A stretch of DNA of 64,000 nucleotides from Streptomyces zagrosensis (GCF_014203645.1 NZ_JACHJL010000012.1:186001-250000); one strand, 5' to 3'; numbered from the stretch's first letter, positions 28,378-37,749 are shown. A program made the numbers and translations. The notes: generated by a model from the sequence alone, not told the origin.

Positions 28378-29061
28378 TCACCCTCCGATGAAGCTCACTG
28401 TTTCTGTCATGTCAGCCCGCCCGGTACGCAGCCGTGGCACGCCCTCCTTCTCGAATCCCACCGAGACACCGCAGAACAGCACGAGCCCGTCATCGGCTCC
28501 GACGATCTGGCTGACAGTCTTGCGATACATCGTCCACATCACCTGAGGGCAGCTGTGCAGCCCTTCCGCCCGCAGTAACAGCATGACCGTCTGCAAGTGC
28601 ATCCCCGCGTCCCCCCACTGCCCGGGCCCCATCGTCCGGTCGAGGTAGCAGAACAGTACGACCGGTGCTCCGAATGCCTCCGAGTTCAAGGCGGCGATCT
28701 TCTTGGGCCTGTCGGGGTCGTCGCGCTCGATCCCCAGCGCCTTGTACCGCTGGGCAGCCGCGGCGGAGAAACGGTCCACATACGGCGAGGGCAGTTCGGC
28801 CGGGTACATCGGATACTCCCGCTCATCCCCCGGGTCTCCCGTCAGTGCCCTGGCCGTTGCGCGCCTCTTCAGCTCGGCCAAGGGCTCGCCGGTCACGACA
28901 TACACATGCCACGGCTGGAGGTTTCCGCTCGACGGAGCCCGCGTCGCTGCGGCCATCACACGTTCGAGTATCTCTTTGGATACCGGCTCATCGCTGAACG
29001 CCCGCACAGCCCGGCGAGTGTCCACAGCTTCATACACATCCACGTCTGCTCTTCCCCTCAC
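28378..29061 (-). CDS. Nitroreductase family FMN-dependent oxidoreductase (227 aa)
   Basis: Cytoplasmic flavoprotein of the NAD(P)H-dependent nitroreductase fold. The N-terminus YEAVDTRRAVRAFSDEPVSK contains the R-R-x-R FMN-phosphate motif. VMAAATRAPSSGNLQPWHVY is the conserved 'A-x-SxxNxQPW' flavin contact. MGPGQWGDAGMHLQTVMLLL and GLHSCPQVMWTMYRK form the C-terminal half, and SVGFEKEG is the last FMN-binding segment. Length is typical. It is passenger DNA at one end of the Tn554-like element, transcribed in the same direction as the recombinases. It would reduce nitro-compounds or quinones; the physiological substrate is unknown. Confidence 0.92.
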   Translation of the reverse strand: MRGRADVDVYEAVDTRRAVRAFSDEPVSKEILERVMAAATRAPSSGNLQPWHVYVVTGEPLAELKRRATARALTGDPGDEREYPMYPAELPSPYVDRFSAAAAQRYKALGIERDDPDRPKKIAALNSEAFGAPVVLFCYLDRTMGPGQWGDAGMHLQTVMLLLRAEGLHSCPQVMWTMYRKTVSQIVGADDGLVLFCGVSVGFEKEGVPRLRTGRADMTETVSFIGG

Positions 29062-29229
29062 TCAACGACAACCACCTCTCTACCGTCTTCAGCACTCACG
29101 AGAGGCAACAGGTGATCCGGACCACACTTCGGATCTGCGGCAGGCGGCAGCGCTGTTCCTTGGTCTGTCGATGCGATCGGCCTCCGCCTGCTCCACGGCG
29201 GTGGACCGGTTCGTCGGTGATCGGACGAA
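29062..29229. other. Short gap inside the Tn554-like element
   Basis: Spacer between nitroreductase start and recombinase end; nothing recognisable. Confidence 0.4.
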
Positions 29230-31715
29230 TCATGGAGCGGGCTCCTCAACGTCACCGGTGCGGATCGCGATCTGGGCGAAGGTGGGCATCCCGAGGTCGA
29301 CGGCAGTGCCACGCCGAGTCTGCTCAGCATCAAGCTGGGCGAGTTTGTCCTCCGCCCCGGCAAGGCTCACCTGGAGCCCTTCCACCTCGCCGAGCCATCC
29401 TTCGCGTTCGGCCTCGGCAACGCGGGCGAGGAGGTTGTCTCGGATCTCGACGAGCCGGTCACGCTGGGCGGGGTCGGGCCAGAGCATCGGGCAGCGCACG
29501 CAGGCATGCTCATGGATGCAGGGGGTGCCGAAAGCGCGGCCGCATGCACCGATGGAGACTTTGCGGCGCTCGAAGTGGCCGAGGAATTCCTGCCATTCAT
29601 CGTCGGTGGGGACGCGGTATCCCTCGCTTGGGCGAAGGGACCGGCGGCGGGCCAGGAAGGCCATGTGCGCCTGGATCGCCTCCTCGGGGTAGGCGGCCTT
29701 GTAGCCGAGAGTCACGTTGATGTCCTGGTGACCTGCGATCACCTGGGCGATATGCAGCGGCAGTCCGTTGAGGATGGCATCGGTGATGAACAGCCGGCGG
29801 AAGTCGTGCGGTGTGTAACGGAGTGGTTCGCCGGCGGCGTCGGTCAGCCCGGTGTCGATGAGCGCCTGGTCCAGCATGGTGCGGACGGTTTTGTCGGTGA
29901 ACGCCCGGTCCTCTCCGCAGATGCGCCGTTGGAACAGCAGTGGGGCGGCCTCCTGCCACGCGCATTCGCCTCGGTCGTAGGAGGGGACCAGGGGAACGGC
30001 GCCGGTGGTGTTCCGGACTCGGCAGATGATCGCGCTGAGGGCGTCGGCGAGCTCGGGGCTGACGAGCAGGAGCCGCTCGGTGTCCGTCTTGGACAGAATG
30101 ATCTGTAGAAGGGGGATGAGTTCACCGGTGGTGGGCAGCCGGTACTGGACCAGGCTGTGGTGGCTGAGTTCCAGCAGCTCCTCGATGCGGATGCCGGTGG
30201 CCCGCAGGACCTCGACTACGGCCCAGGTCCAGAAGGCGCGCTCGTCCTGAAGTCCCAGATCGCGGCGCTTTCCGGTGTGTGGGTCCTCGGCCCAGATCCG
30301 GCCGGCCGTTCCGTGCGGAACCACGGCGCGTACGAGTCGCTGACCGGCAGCGGTGATTGCTTCGCCGGGTCGGCATTCCGGGCGGCTTCCAGTACCGCGG
30401 CTGCGTATCTGCGGCGCTGGTCGACCGAGCGGACGAGGATGGGCAGGACCGGCAGGCGCTCGCGGGTGCGGGCGTCCATCCTGGCCTTGCGCCGTCGTTG
30501 TACTTTGCGGTTCTCCAACTCGTCAGCCCTCACCGGGCTCGGTGCCACCCACGGGCCCCAGCGGCCGGGGTCTTCCAGGGCCCACTGAGCGATGTCGAGG
30601 TAGAAGGCCCGCACCTGGGTGAGCGTGTCCCGGTGGTTGAGCCTCTCGACCTTGACGCTCGTGCGGAGGCCATCGGGGGTGGTGACGGTCTTGTCCTTGG
30701 TGCGGATCCTCTGCTTCCACTGCCCGATGACGTCCGAGGCGAGGCGGAGGCCGTCGGCGTCGGGGTGGTGGTGCTCGATGTCCTGCCAGAAGCGTTTGCC
30801 CAGGTGGTAGGAGAGGGACTTCAAGCTGTTGTAGTCCAGCGCGGGCTGACGTTCACGGAGATAGTCCACCAGCAGGTCACGGACAGCACGGCAGCGTAGG
30901 CCGTAGCGGTCGATCAGCTCCTCCGGGGTCCGTTGTCCCAGGTAGCGGACCTCGCGCAGATTCCGCGGGGCAGCCCCTCCGAGGGCTCCGAACTGGTGAA
31001 GCAGCCGATAGAACATCTCAGTCCCCACCATCGCCCGCTTGAGCACCACGGCTTGGGTCTCAAGAAGTTCCAGAACGTCGCCGACGGTGATGTCGGCGAT
31101 CGTTCCGCCCTTCGCCGCGAGAATAAGGGCGCTGCGGCAGAGCGTTGTAGTGACGGCGCCCGGCCGCACGCCTTGAGCTTGAGCACCCAGCTCTCGCAGG
31201 CGCTCAAATCCGTCTGGGTCTCGGCTGTGCGCCATGGAGCGGACCAGCACTCCTTGGCGGCTGGCCCCGGCGGCCAGCCAGTCCACCGAAGGCCGCAGCA
31301 GCTCAGCACTGATCACCGTTGTCAGGGCCCGGCCCACCACCGGCATGCGCCAATCTGCTCTCAGGCCGCGCTCGTGAAGCCATTGCTTGATCACCGGCCG
31401 CCAGGCGGCACCGGCCTGCTCGATGCCGCTGGCCTTCCACCGCTCCTGCCAAGTCTGCCCGGGCTGATCTTCCAGCCAGTCCAGCACCAGGACGATGCCG
31501 TGCTTGTGGTGCAGTTCGCTGCTGGCGTTCTCCAGCGTGTAGGGCGGACGGGACAGCAAACGGGCTGCCTCGGGGGAGCGCTCGGTGCCCGGCCAGTTGT
31601 CGGGAACACTGCGGGCGGGGAAGCGCTGCCGGGCGACCATGGCGCGGGTGAGTTGAGGCTCCAGTCCAGCAGCCGGTGTGCGGCGGCTGGCGCTCGGCGA
31701 CGAGGTGATGGTCAT
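29230..31715 (-). pseudogene. TnpB-like tyrosine recombinase, one gene split by a frameshift
   Basis: Two overlapping frames together make one long recombinase of about 830 aa. The first (31715 down to ~30361) contains only DNA-binding/core-binding regions (e.g. LCRSALILAAKGGTIADITV, ALDYNSLKSLSYHLGKRFWQ) and has no catalytic motif. The second (from ~30360 to 29230) contains the whole catalytic domain: Arg in LRATGIRIEELLEL, His-x-x-Arg in TPHDFRRLFITDA, Gly-His in VIAGHQDINVT and Tyr in LGYKAAY, plus a Cys-rich tail. At about 30357-30365 the first frame reads NADPAKQSPLP while the family-like continuation is AITAAGQRLVRAVVPHGTAG in the other frame. One missing base explains the break. It may also be an assembly error or a programmed shift. 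Confidence 0.78.
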
Positions 31716-32923
31716 CGGGTACCGGTTCCGAACAGCACATCGAGACTTTCCGGCCGGTAGTCGGCTGCCGGAGGTGGAGCGATGCGGGCGGCTGCCTGCC
31801 GTGTCTGCTCAGCATGGTGGGCTAGCAGCCGCCGGATCACCACCTCCTTGCGAGGCGTGAGGTAAAGCTGTGGTGTGGTCAACTGAGCGTGACCGAGGAC
31901 GAACTGGACATCGGTGAGTGGGAGAGTCGGGTCCTCGGCCATCCGGTAGGCGGCGGTGTGCCGCAGCGCGTGCAGCGTCGCGGACGTCCCCGCCTTGGCA
32001 TTCGCCCGCTCGAACATGCGATGAACCGCGTGGTAGGTCAGTGGCCTCGACGGCGAGCGCAATGTCCACCACAGCGGGAGGCGCCGCCCGCGCGGGATCA
32101 CATCGTCCATCTCCAGCTGGTAGAGCCGCAGCCAAACGAACGCGTCGGTCGAAGCGGGCATTTCCTGGACCTCGCCGGCGCCCTTACGGACCACCGAGAT
32201 CAGCTGGCGCCCCGGATCGGCACCGGCCTGCCAGGTGCTGAGCAGTTCGCTCGCACGCGCGCCGGTGGAGACGTAGAAGGCGACCAGGACCCTGTCCCGG
32301 TGCGACGGGAGCCGGGCGAAAATCTCGTTGAACTCCTCGTCGGAGACACTGCGGGGCACCCGCTTGGGCACTCTCGGCCGGTAGAGCCCGGTGCGTTCAT
32401 TGCGGGGCGGGTCCATCGGGTTGCGGTGAGCATGAGCTCGCCGGCCGCGACGTGATCGGTCCAGCAGGAAAGGGTTCAGGACCGGCCCTGTACCGATGTC
32501 GCGGTGGAAGTCGTAGAAACTCCGCAACACCGTCTCACTGTGCGCCCACACCGACGGGGCGTACGGCTTGCCCCCTGCCGCCCACCGGCCCGCATCGCTC
32601 GGACGTCGCCAGTGCGGACGCCTCGGCTGCCCGGCGACCTGAAGCCAGCGGGAGAAGTCCCTCACCTCAATGCGGCTCGCTCGGTCCCACGGCACCTCGA
32701 CAGCCCAGAGGAAACGGAACCAGCGCAGCAGATCCATCCCGTAGGAACGGGCCGTCGCCGCCGAGCGACCGGCTCCTTGCAGGTCCCGCAGGAATGCATG
32801 TGCTCCTTCAACCGGCTCCTCGGCGGGGTCGATGAGCCGGTAGGGATCCCACGGACCATCCATGGCCACCAGTTCCCCGACCAGAGGGACAGACAGGGCC
32901 GCCAGGTCTCGCGATGCCTCCAT
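31712..32923 (-). CDS. TnpA-like tyrosine recombinase (403 aa)
   Basis: Complete tyrosine recombinase. Residues about 35-130 form the SAM-like core-binding domain (GRSAATARSYGMDLLRWFRF). The catalytic domain begins near 190 with Arg in VSTGARASELLSTW, Lys in VVRKGAGEV, His-x-x-Arg in LHALRHTAAYRM, Gly-His in FVLGHAQLTTP and the nucleophile Tyr in QLYLTPRKE. Its stop overlaps the next gene's ATG by 4 nt, so the two are translated together. It would catalyse excision and insertion of the element with its partner. The start at 32923 is the first ATG in the frame, 72 bp from the element end. Confidence 0.92.
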   Translation of the reverse strand: MEASRDLAALSVPLVGELVAMDGPWDPYRLIDPAEEPVEGAHAFLRDLQGAGRSAATARSYGMDLLRWFRFLWAVEVPWDRASRIEVRDFSRWLQVAGQPRRPHWRRPSDAGRWAAGGKPYAPSVWAHSETVLRSFYDFHRDIGTGPVLNPFLLDRSRRGRRAHAHRNPMDPPRNERTGLYRPRVPKRVPRSVSDEEFNEIFARLPSHRDRVLVAFYVSTGARASELLSTWQAGADPGRQLISVVRKGAGEVQEMPASTDAFVWLRLYQLEMDDVIPRGRRLPLWWTLRSPSRPLTYHAVHRMFERANAKAGTSATLHALRHTAAYRMAEDPTLPLTDVQFVLGHAQLTTPQLYLTPRKEVVIRRLLAHHAEQTRQAAARIAPPPAADYRPESLDVLFGTGTR

Positions 32924-32995
32924 GGCCGACTCAACGACGCTCCTCCCACAAGGTCACTGACCTGCGGAAACTCCGCTACTAGTTCAGTCAACAGG

Positions 32996-33500
32996 TCATC
33001 AACCAGGGCCTGTTCTACCTGCCCTGGTTGAGAGACCACCGCCCCGAGTTCGAGCAGGTGGTTCGCGACCGCCTGGGAGCGACGGCCGCGTCCCAGGTCC
33101 TGTGGAGCAGCCTGCGCCTCATCTGCATCGCTGGTGACTTCACTCGCTATGACGTGCATGCCATGCGTGAGCACAGGCGCTTGATCGACCTCGTTCGCTA
33201 CCGACTTTCCGGCAGCGACCTGCTCGACCTTGAGACCGTGGCCTCCGTAAGCGGTGGCATACAGGTGGCCCGTCGGGCGCGGCCCCACTCTGTTCCTCAG
33301 GCGGTAGACGTCCAGGGCGCGACGATGGCGTAGTTGGCTGGCGCGGTCGACGAGTTCCTGCTCGGGCTCGGGGACGGCGTGAACCGCGTGGAGCGCAAGA
33401 CCTACCGGGCGTACCAGCGGTTGCGGAACTTTGCCTGCCTCTGCCCGCCGCAGCGCACCAAGGCGCTGGTCTATTTGAAGGCCAACCCGGCGGGCGTCGG
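32996..33500 (+). pseudogene. PD-(D/E)XK/DUF5655 protein, 3' part of the split gene
   Basis: Continues the gene interrupted at 28319: VINQGLFYLPWLRDHRPEFE, then SLRLICIAGDFTRYDVHAMR, DLVRYRLSGSDLLDLETVAS. After an in-frame TAG at 33331 comes the DUF5655 core: LAGAVDEFLLGLGDGVNRVE, RKTYRAYQRLRNFACLCPPQ, RTKALVYLKANP. Similarity ends near 33500, where the last ~40 residues are missing. So besides the transposon this gene has an internal stop and a lost 3' end: it had been dead for some time, or has decayed since. Confidence 0.8.
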
Positions 33501-33513
33501 CCTAAACGACTTC

Positions 33514-33759
33514 TTAGGAGACTCCGTGGTTTCTCAGGACACTCCGCACCGTGTTGCGAGAGTGCCCTGAAAGCTCGGCGATGGCCACCTCTGTGAGACC
33601 GCCTTGCTTCGCCTCCAGGATCAGACGATCCCGTTCTCTGCACTTGTTCCGATATTCCGTGAGCTTGGCCCGGATCAATGCTTCGGTCGTCGGTTTCGCT
33701 GGCGGTGCGATCCAGGTAGGGGGCCCCGGCGCGCACATGTTGCGCGTGTCAAGTTCCAT
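33514..33759 (-). CDS. Small helix-turn-helix protein (81 aa)
   Basis: From ATG 33759. The N-terminal 25 residues are Pro-rich. Residues about 28-50 form a charged helix (IRAKLTEYRNKCRERDRLIL), followed by a Trp-less HTH: GLTEVAIAELSGHSRNTVRS and VLRNHGVS. The second half resembles the DNA-recognition helices of sigma-70 region 4 or Sir-type small regulators (xxIAxLxGxSxxTVxxxL). The frame is open to 34242, but that part is antisense to the Hsp70 gene. It lies divergent from the Hsp70-like operon with ~230 bp between, so regulation of that operon is plausible but unproven. It also abuts the decayed DUF5655 gene tail-to-tail. Confidence 0.6.
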   Translation of the reverse strand: MELDTRNMCAPGPPTWIAPPAKPTTEALIRAKLTEYRNKCRERDRLILEAKQGGLTEVAIAELSGHSRNTVRSVLRNHGVS

Positions 33760-33991
33760 GCGCGGCAGCGTAGAGCAGTTCCCGGAGTGCTCGGGGCCGC
33801 CGCGCTGCGCAGAAATGAACAATGCGCAAAGTTGCACACCAGGGTTGGTCTGCTTGGGTGAACCTAGCGCCCCCGTCGGGGTCGGAGGTTGAAGGGTGCA
33901 GCCTCCTGCTGGGACATCTTTACTGCTCCGCCTCTGGCGGACCCGCCGGGGGAGCTCATCCTGCGGCGCCATCCGAGTAAGGAAACGCCCA

Positions 33992-35767
33992 GTGTTCAAC
34001 GCGCGCGTCTTCGCCGCAGTAGATATCGGGACCCACGCGATCGGTGGAGGCTGGACAACGGCTTCACCGGAAAACGACGCTCCCGAAACACGAAAGTTCC
34101 ATTTCTTCAACAGCTGGGAATCGCAGCCGAGTCCCACTGTGAAAAACCTCTCGGCACTCCTCCTGGACGCCAGAGGCGAGATGATCGCTTGGGGCTTCGA
34201 GGCTCGCCGGATGTGGCTCACCCAGGGCATGGCCCTGCGCACCGCGGGAGCCAGGTACTACCACGGCTTCAAAATGGACCTCGGCACACTGGAGGAAGCC
34301 ACCAGGTCGGAGGCGAGCGCAGACCCGGCGGACGACGCCGCCGAGTCCGGACGGACCGACAACGCCTGCGGCGTGAGCTCCCGGGACCTCCTGACCACGA
34401 ACCTGCTCACGATGCTGCTCCGCCAGGTCGTGCAGACGATGCTTCACCAGATCACCGCGAGCGGCTACGACGAGGACGACATCCGCTGGGTTATCACGGT
34501 GCCCGCCTGCTTCACCGACTATCAGAAGGCCATCTACCGCGATGTGATCAAGAACGCCGGGTTGCCCGGCGAAGACGGCCGGGTCCTGCTCTCACTCGAA
34601 CCCGAAGCCGCAGCCCACTACGCCCGCGTATCCGGAGCACGCACGGGAGACGACGGGCCCCCACTGGTGGCCCCCGGTGCTCGCTTCATGGTTGTCGACT
34701 GCGGTGGTGGCACGGTCGACATCACTGCCTACCAGAACGACCAGGACGGCAAGATGATCGAGATCGGGCGCTCCCTGGGTGACCGTCTCGGCTCCGACTT
34801 CCTCAACCGGCGTATCGAGAGCGAGTACATTCTCGAAGCTTTCGGCAAGGACGTCATGGAAGGCATCCGCGAAGAGTGCCCCGATGCCCTGCTGCACATG
34901 ATCGACCAGTGGGAACGAGCCAAGGTAGCAGTGAGGCTCGACCAGGAGGAGAACATCAACCTCCTCATCCCCACCGGGATCGACCGAAAGATGGGAGCAA
35001 CTGGTCGGCGTCGGCTGGCCCGCCGCCAGAACAAGGTCGATGACGCCCTCGTCTTCACCCCGGCACAACTGCACGCACTCTTCGACACCGTCGTACCGGG
35101 GACGCTTGGCCTCATCGAGGCTCAGCTGACCGAGATGGAATCCACGCAAGGCGACCCTGATGTCCCCAACGTGATCGTCCTCGCTGGCGGCTTCAGTAAC
35201 TCGCCCTACCTCCAACAGGCCATCAAGGAGCGCTTCTCGGCCCGGGCCACGATCGTCGTGCCGCCGAACCCCGACATCGCCGTGCTGGCCGGTGCCGTCC
35301 ACTTCTGCTACGACCCTCAGATCCGTGCCCGCCGCAGCCGGTTCACCTACGGCATCGACACCGCCATGGCCTTTGAAGAGGGTGTTGACCCCGAATCGTC
35401 CCGCGTGAGCGCACCGCACGGGGAGCGTTGCGTGGACCGGTTCAACGTCTTCGCCACAGCCGGGCAGTCAGTGCCGACGGACGCCGAGGTGTGCCACGTG
35501 ATCTTCCCGATGTTCGACGACCAAAAGAGGATCACGTTTGGTGTCTACGCCACCGGGGATGCCGAGCCCCGATACGTCACCGACGATGGCTGCGACCAGC
35601 TGGCCGAGGTCACCATCGATCTCGGCCCGGTCATGCGCTTCGACCGCACGGAGCGCGGAGTGCGGACCTTCATGAAGTTCGGCGAGACCGAAGTCAAGGT
35701 ACGTGCCGAGCTGGTGCAGGGAGGCGGCGAAGCCGCTACCCAGGTCCGCTTCCACTCCAACTACTGA
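33992..35767 (+). CDS. Hsp70-family ATPase, HSPA12-like (591 aa)
   Basis: Actin-fold ATPase related to Hsp70, closest in style to the HSPA12 branch. Phosphate-1 loop AAVDIGTHAIGGGW (about 8-21), phosphate-2 loop MVVDCGGGTVDITAY (about 233-247) and adenosine loop VIVLAGGFSNSPYLQQA (about 395-411) are present. Between them is the helical region with WVITVPACFTDYQKAIYRDV and GLPGEDGRVLLSLEPEAAAH. The C-terminal ~150 residues are beta-rich and lack the classic DnaK substrate-binding linker (DVTPL). GTG 33992 after AAGGAA is the start that puts the first loop near the N-terminus. Eleven bp after its stop begins a coiled-coil protein gene, and the pair ends at a terminator. Function in bacteria unknown. 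Confidence 0.87.
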   Translation: MFNARVFAAVDIGTHAIGGGWTTASPENDAPETRKFHFFNSWESQPSPTVKNLSALLLDARGEMIAWGFEARRMWLTQGMALRTAGARYYHGFKMDLGTLEEATRSEASADPADDAAESGRTDNACGVSSRDLLTTNLLTMLLRQVVQTMLHQITASGYDEDDIRWVITVPACFTDYQKAIYRDVIKNAGLPGEDGRVLLSLEPEAAAHYARVSGARTGDDGPPLVAPGARFMVVDCGGGTVDITAYQNDQDGKMIEIGRSLGDRLGSDFLNRRIESEYILEAFGKDVMEGIREECPDALLHMIDQWERAKVAVRLDQEENINLLIPTGIDRKMGATGRRRLARRQNKVDDALVFTPAQLHALFDTVVPGTLGLIEAQLTEMESTQGDPDVPNVIVLAGGFSNSPYLQQAIKERFSARATIVVPPNPDIAVLAGAVHFCYDPQIRARRSRFTYGIDTAMAFEEGVDPESSRVSAPHGERCVDRFNVFATAGQSVPTDAEVCHVIFPMFDDQKRITFGVYATGDAEPRYVTDDGCDQLAEVTIDLGPVMRFDRTERGVRTFMKFGETEVKVRAELVQGGGEAATQVRFHSNY

Positions 35768-35778
35768 TCTGAGCAGCC

Positions 35779-36510
35779 ATGTTCTTCCTTGAGCCCAGGG
35801 AAAAGCCGCAGCAGCCCGCCAGCTGGCGAGAGGACGACGGCGACGTTCAGCTCCCCCCCGTTGCCGTACCAAGCACCGAAGAAGCTCTGGAAGCCGCGCT
35901 CCAGAGGATCGGGACGCTGGAGTTCGAGGTGCGGCGTGGAGCAGGCGAGCACCAGCGCATGTGGTCACACATCAGTCGCCTCGAACGGCAGCTCGGCACC
36001 CTTCTTGCCTCTCAACTCGACCAACGTGATGACCTCGCGGGAACACAGCACTGCGAGCACCAGGAACTCGCGCGGCAAACCCGGACACTGGTCGAGCAGC
36101 AGTTCCAGAACTTCGCCCGTCGGTACAGCGACAGAACCGACCTCGCTCCCCACCGGCCCCGCCGGGAGCGCACCGCCTACCTGATGTCCGTCCTCACCCG
36201 ACAGCTTCTGGGCAAACGGCCGGCGTCCAGCTGGTCCATCCAGCAGACCCTGCGTCTAACGGAGGAGCCAGCCATCGAGGCGACGATCAACCGGCTGCGC
36301 ACGGGCTGCGTCGACCTGATGGAGCGCATCGCCCAGGCCGGACTCTCACATGAATGGAACTACGACCACATCGCAGGAAAGCACCTGGACCTCGACAGAC
36401 AGGAAGCGTGGGGGGCGTGCGACCCCAAAGCACCCGTCTCCTTCCTCGTAGCGCCGGCGTACCTCGTCAACGGACGCTTCTACGGCCGTCAGCTCGTCTA
36501 CACGGCCTGA
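35779..36510 (+). CDS. Coiled-coil partner protein of the Hsp70-like ATPase (243 aa)
   Basis: No recognised family. Residues about 33-115 have heptad-rich sequence (EEALEAALQRIGTLEFEVRR, HISRLERQLGTLLASQLDQR, RQTRTLVEQQFQNFARRY) that should form a long coiled coil. The C-terminal half is a mixed globular domain (TEEPAIEATINRLRTGCVDL, SHEWNYDHI, PVSFLVAPAYLVNGRFYGRQ). The gene starts 11 bp after the Hsp70-like gene and ends directly at the shared terminator, so the two form a dedicated bicistronic unit. A long coiled coil followed by a small globular head recalls nucleotide-exchange factors such as GrpE in shape, but no sequence similarity was seen. This is inference from context only. Confidence 0.75.
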   Translation: MFFLEPREKPQQPASWREDDGDVQLPPVAVPSTEEALEAALQRIGTLEFEVRRGAGEHQRMWSHISRLERQLGTLLASQLDQRDDLAGTQHCEHQELARQTRTLVEQQFQNFARRYSDRTDLAPHRPRRERTAYLMSVLTRQLLGKRPASSWSIQQTLRLTEEPAIEATINRLRTGCVDLMERIAQAGLSHEWNYDHIAGKHLDLDRQEAWGACDPKAPVSFLVAPAYLVNGRFYGRQLVYTA

Positions 36511-36544
36511 CACATCGGGGCCCACAGCTGTGGGCCCCGATGTG
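36511..36544 (+). terminator. Terminator of the Hsp70-like operon
   Basis: Perfect inverted repeat CACATCGGGGCCCAC / GTGGGCCCCGATGTG around AGCT, beginning at the base after the stop codon; T/C-rich DNA follows. Confidence 0.9.
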
Positions 36545-36671
36545 CATCCTCTCTTGCGGTCGTCACCATTCAGACGGCCGTTACGGCCTCAGGCCCAGCG
36601 GGTCCTCCAGGGGAATACGGGGAGAATGGGGTGCAGTGAAGGCGGAGGATGTGGCCTCGCTGCCACCGGCC

Positions 36672-37136
36672 TCAGGGCCTGGGGGCGTGCGAGCCGGTGG
36701 ATGGAGGTCTGACGGCGGGCGCCACGAGACCGTCCAGGTCGCGTGTCGGTCGTGCTGGAGGCGGCACCCTTCGTCGGGTGAGTCCAGACTGGGCCTGACT
36801 CGGTAGCCGGCGAGGGACAGGACGGCCTTGGTCCGGAGGGGCGGTGGATGCCGTCCAGGTGGTGCTGCCCCAGTCGTGTTCGTCGCCGAGGCTTTTCAGA
36901 AGGGTCATGATGATGCCCTCGGGGGTGCCGGCGGTCGCGGTGGCGTGCCAGAGGCGGTCGCCGACAGGTGACTCGTAGGCCGCCACGGTCCAGAGTTCGT
37001 CTCGTGGTCCGGCGCCGGGGTGATGGTAGAGCTCCACGCGCAGGACTAGGGACTCGTGGAGGGCGTAGGTGGCTTCTCCGGGCCACTGGTAGTGCTTCTC
37101 CCACGACGAGTTCTCGGCGAGGAACTGCTCCAGCAC
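36672..37136 (-). pseudogene. DUF317-type protein relic (~100 recognisable residues)
   Basis: From ATG 37136 the frame reads FLAENSSWEKHYQWPGEATY, LHESLVLRVELYHHP, WTVAAYESPVGDRLWHATAT and GTPEGIIMTLLKSLGDEHDW. This is the pattern of the DUF317 domain (W-x-I-x-x-YESPVxxxxWxAxFTxxTPxxII) common on Streptomyces chromosomes and mobile elements. After about residue 95 the frame turns into Pro/Arg-rich sequence with no family character, and the usual second DUF317 domain is absent. It is most likely a truncated remnant. Function of the family is unknown. Confidence 0.5.
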
Positions 37137-37177
37137 GGTGGCGGGGTCGGCCGGATCAGCCGCCTAGGCCGGTACGC

Positions 37178-37530
37178 TCACCCATCGGGCAGGGCCGGGG
37201 CGTTCGCGGGCCGGGCCGCCAGAGGCTCACGCGTCTGGTCGGCCTCGCGCTCGGTGCCGGTTAGGGGCGCGGGGCCGAGGCGTACGGCTTCGCCGTAGAG
37301 CCGCCGGAATTCCGCGATGGCCTCCTTTCGCGCGCCTTCCGCGCTGCCGTAGGAGTAGTTCTCCATGCGGAGGTGGTCTTCGCCGTGGAGGTGGATGCTC
37401 TCTCCGGTGGTGTAGGTGCCGACTGCGACGGTGGTGTGCCCGTCGGGGCGTGGATCCGCAGGCGTCCATGGCTGATGGCGTCGTAGATCTGCTGGGCCTG
37501 ATCGGAGACCATTTGCCGAGGGGCCGTGAC
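37178..37530 (-). pseudogene. Frameshifted small gene, unknown
   Basis: From about 37512 one frame has MVSDQAQQIYDAISHGRLRI. From about 37455 the coding frame changes to DPRPDGHTTVAVGTYTTGES, IHLHGEDHLRMENYSYGSAE, GARKEAIAEFRRLYGEAVRL, ending at 37178. A single frame change joins them into a ~110-residue protein. It lies just upstream of, and parallel to, the DUF317 relic. The family was not recognised. Confidence 0.5.
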
Positions 37531-37749
37531 GACGCCCTTCGGCGACCGCGCCGGGATCGGCCAGGCCATGGGCCGTACAGTCAGTAGCGTGTTGCGTGCG
37601 ATGGGGGACGTTCGGCCTTGGCCCGTAGTCGGTGGTGACGCCGCAGCAAATCACGACTTCCGCGCGTCGCCTAGCGGCGACCTCGTACAGGGTGTCGAAG
37701 CGCTGTTTGGACGGCGGTCTGTGCCGACCCGATCGCTTAATGGGAAAGA

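Larger units (their letters stand above)
28320..32995 (-). mobile_element. Tn554-like element with nitroreductase cargo (~4.68 kb)
   Basis: Boundaries are defined by the interrupted host gene: joining 28319 directly to 32996 restores its frame (GVDAG|VINQGL). The ends carry an imperfect inverted repeat sharing CTGAACTA: 28320-28343 against the complement of 32972-32995. No target duplication is evident, which agrees with Tn554-type tyrosine-recombinase transposition. Contents on the minus strand are tnpA-like (31712-32923), a large tnpB-like gene broken by a frameshift (29230-31715) and, at the far end, a nitroreductase gene as passenger. No TnpC homologue was recognised. Confidence 0.78.

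Noticed and set aside
29230..32923. Interpretation as a recombinase-in-trio (RIT) element with three separate recombinases
   Set aside because: The middle frame has no catalytic residues and the third has no binding domain. They join by a one-base shift into one gene, so a two-recombinase Tn554-like element fits better.
33896..34782. 297-residue frame overlapping the Hsp70-like gene
   Set aside because: Out of frame with the ATPase loops; Arg/Pro-rich with no family match.
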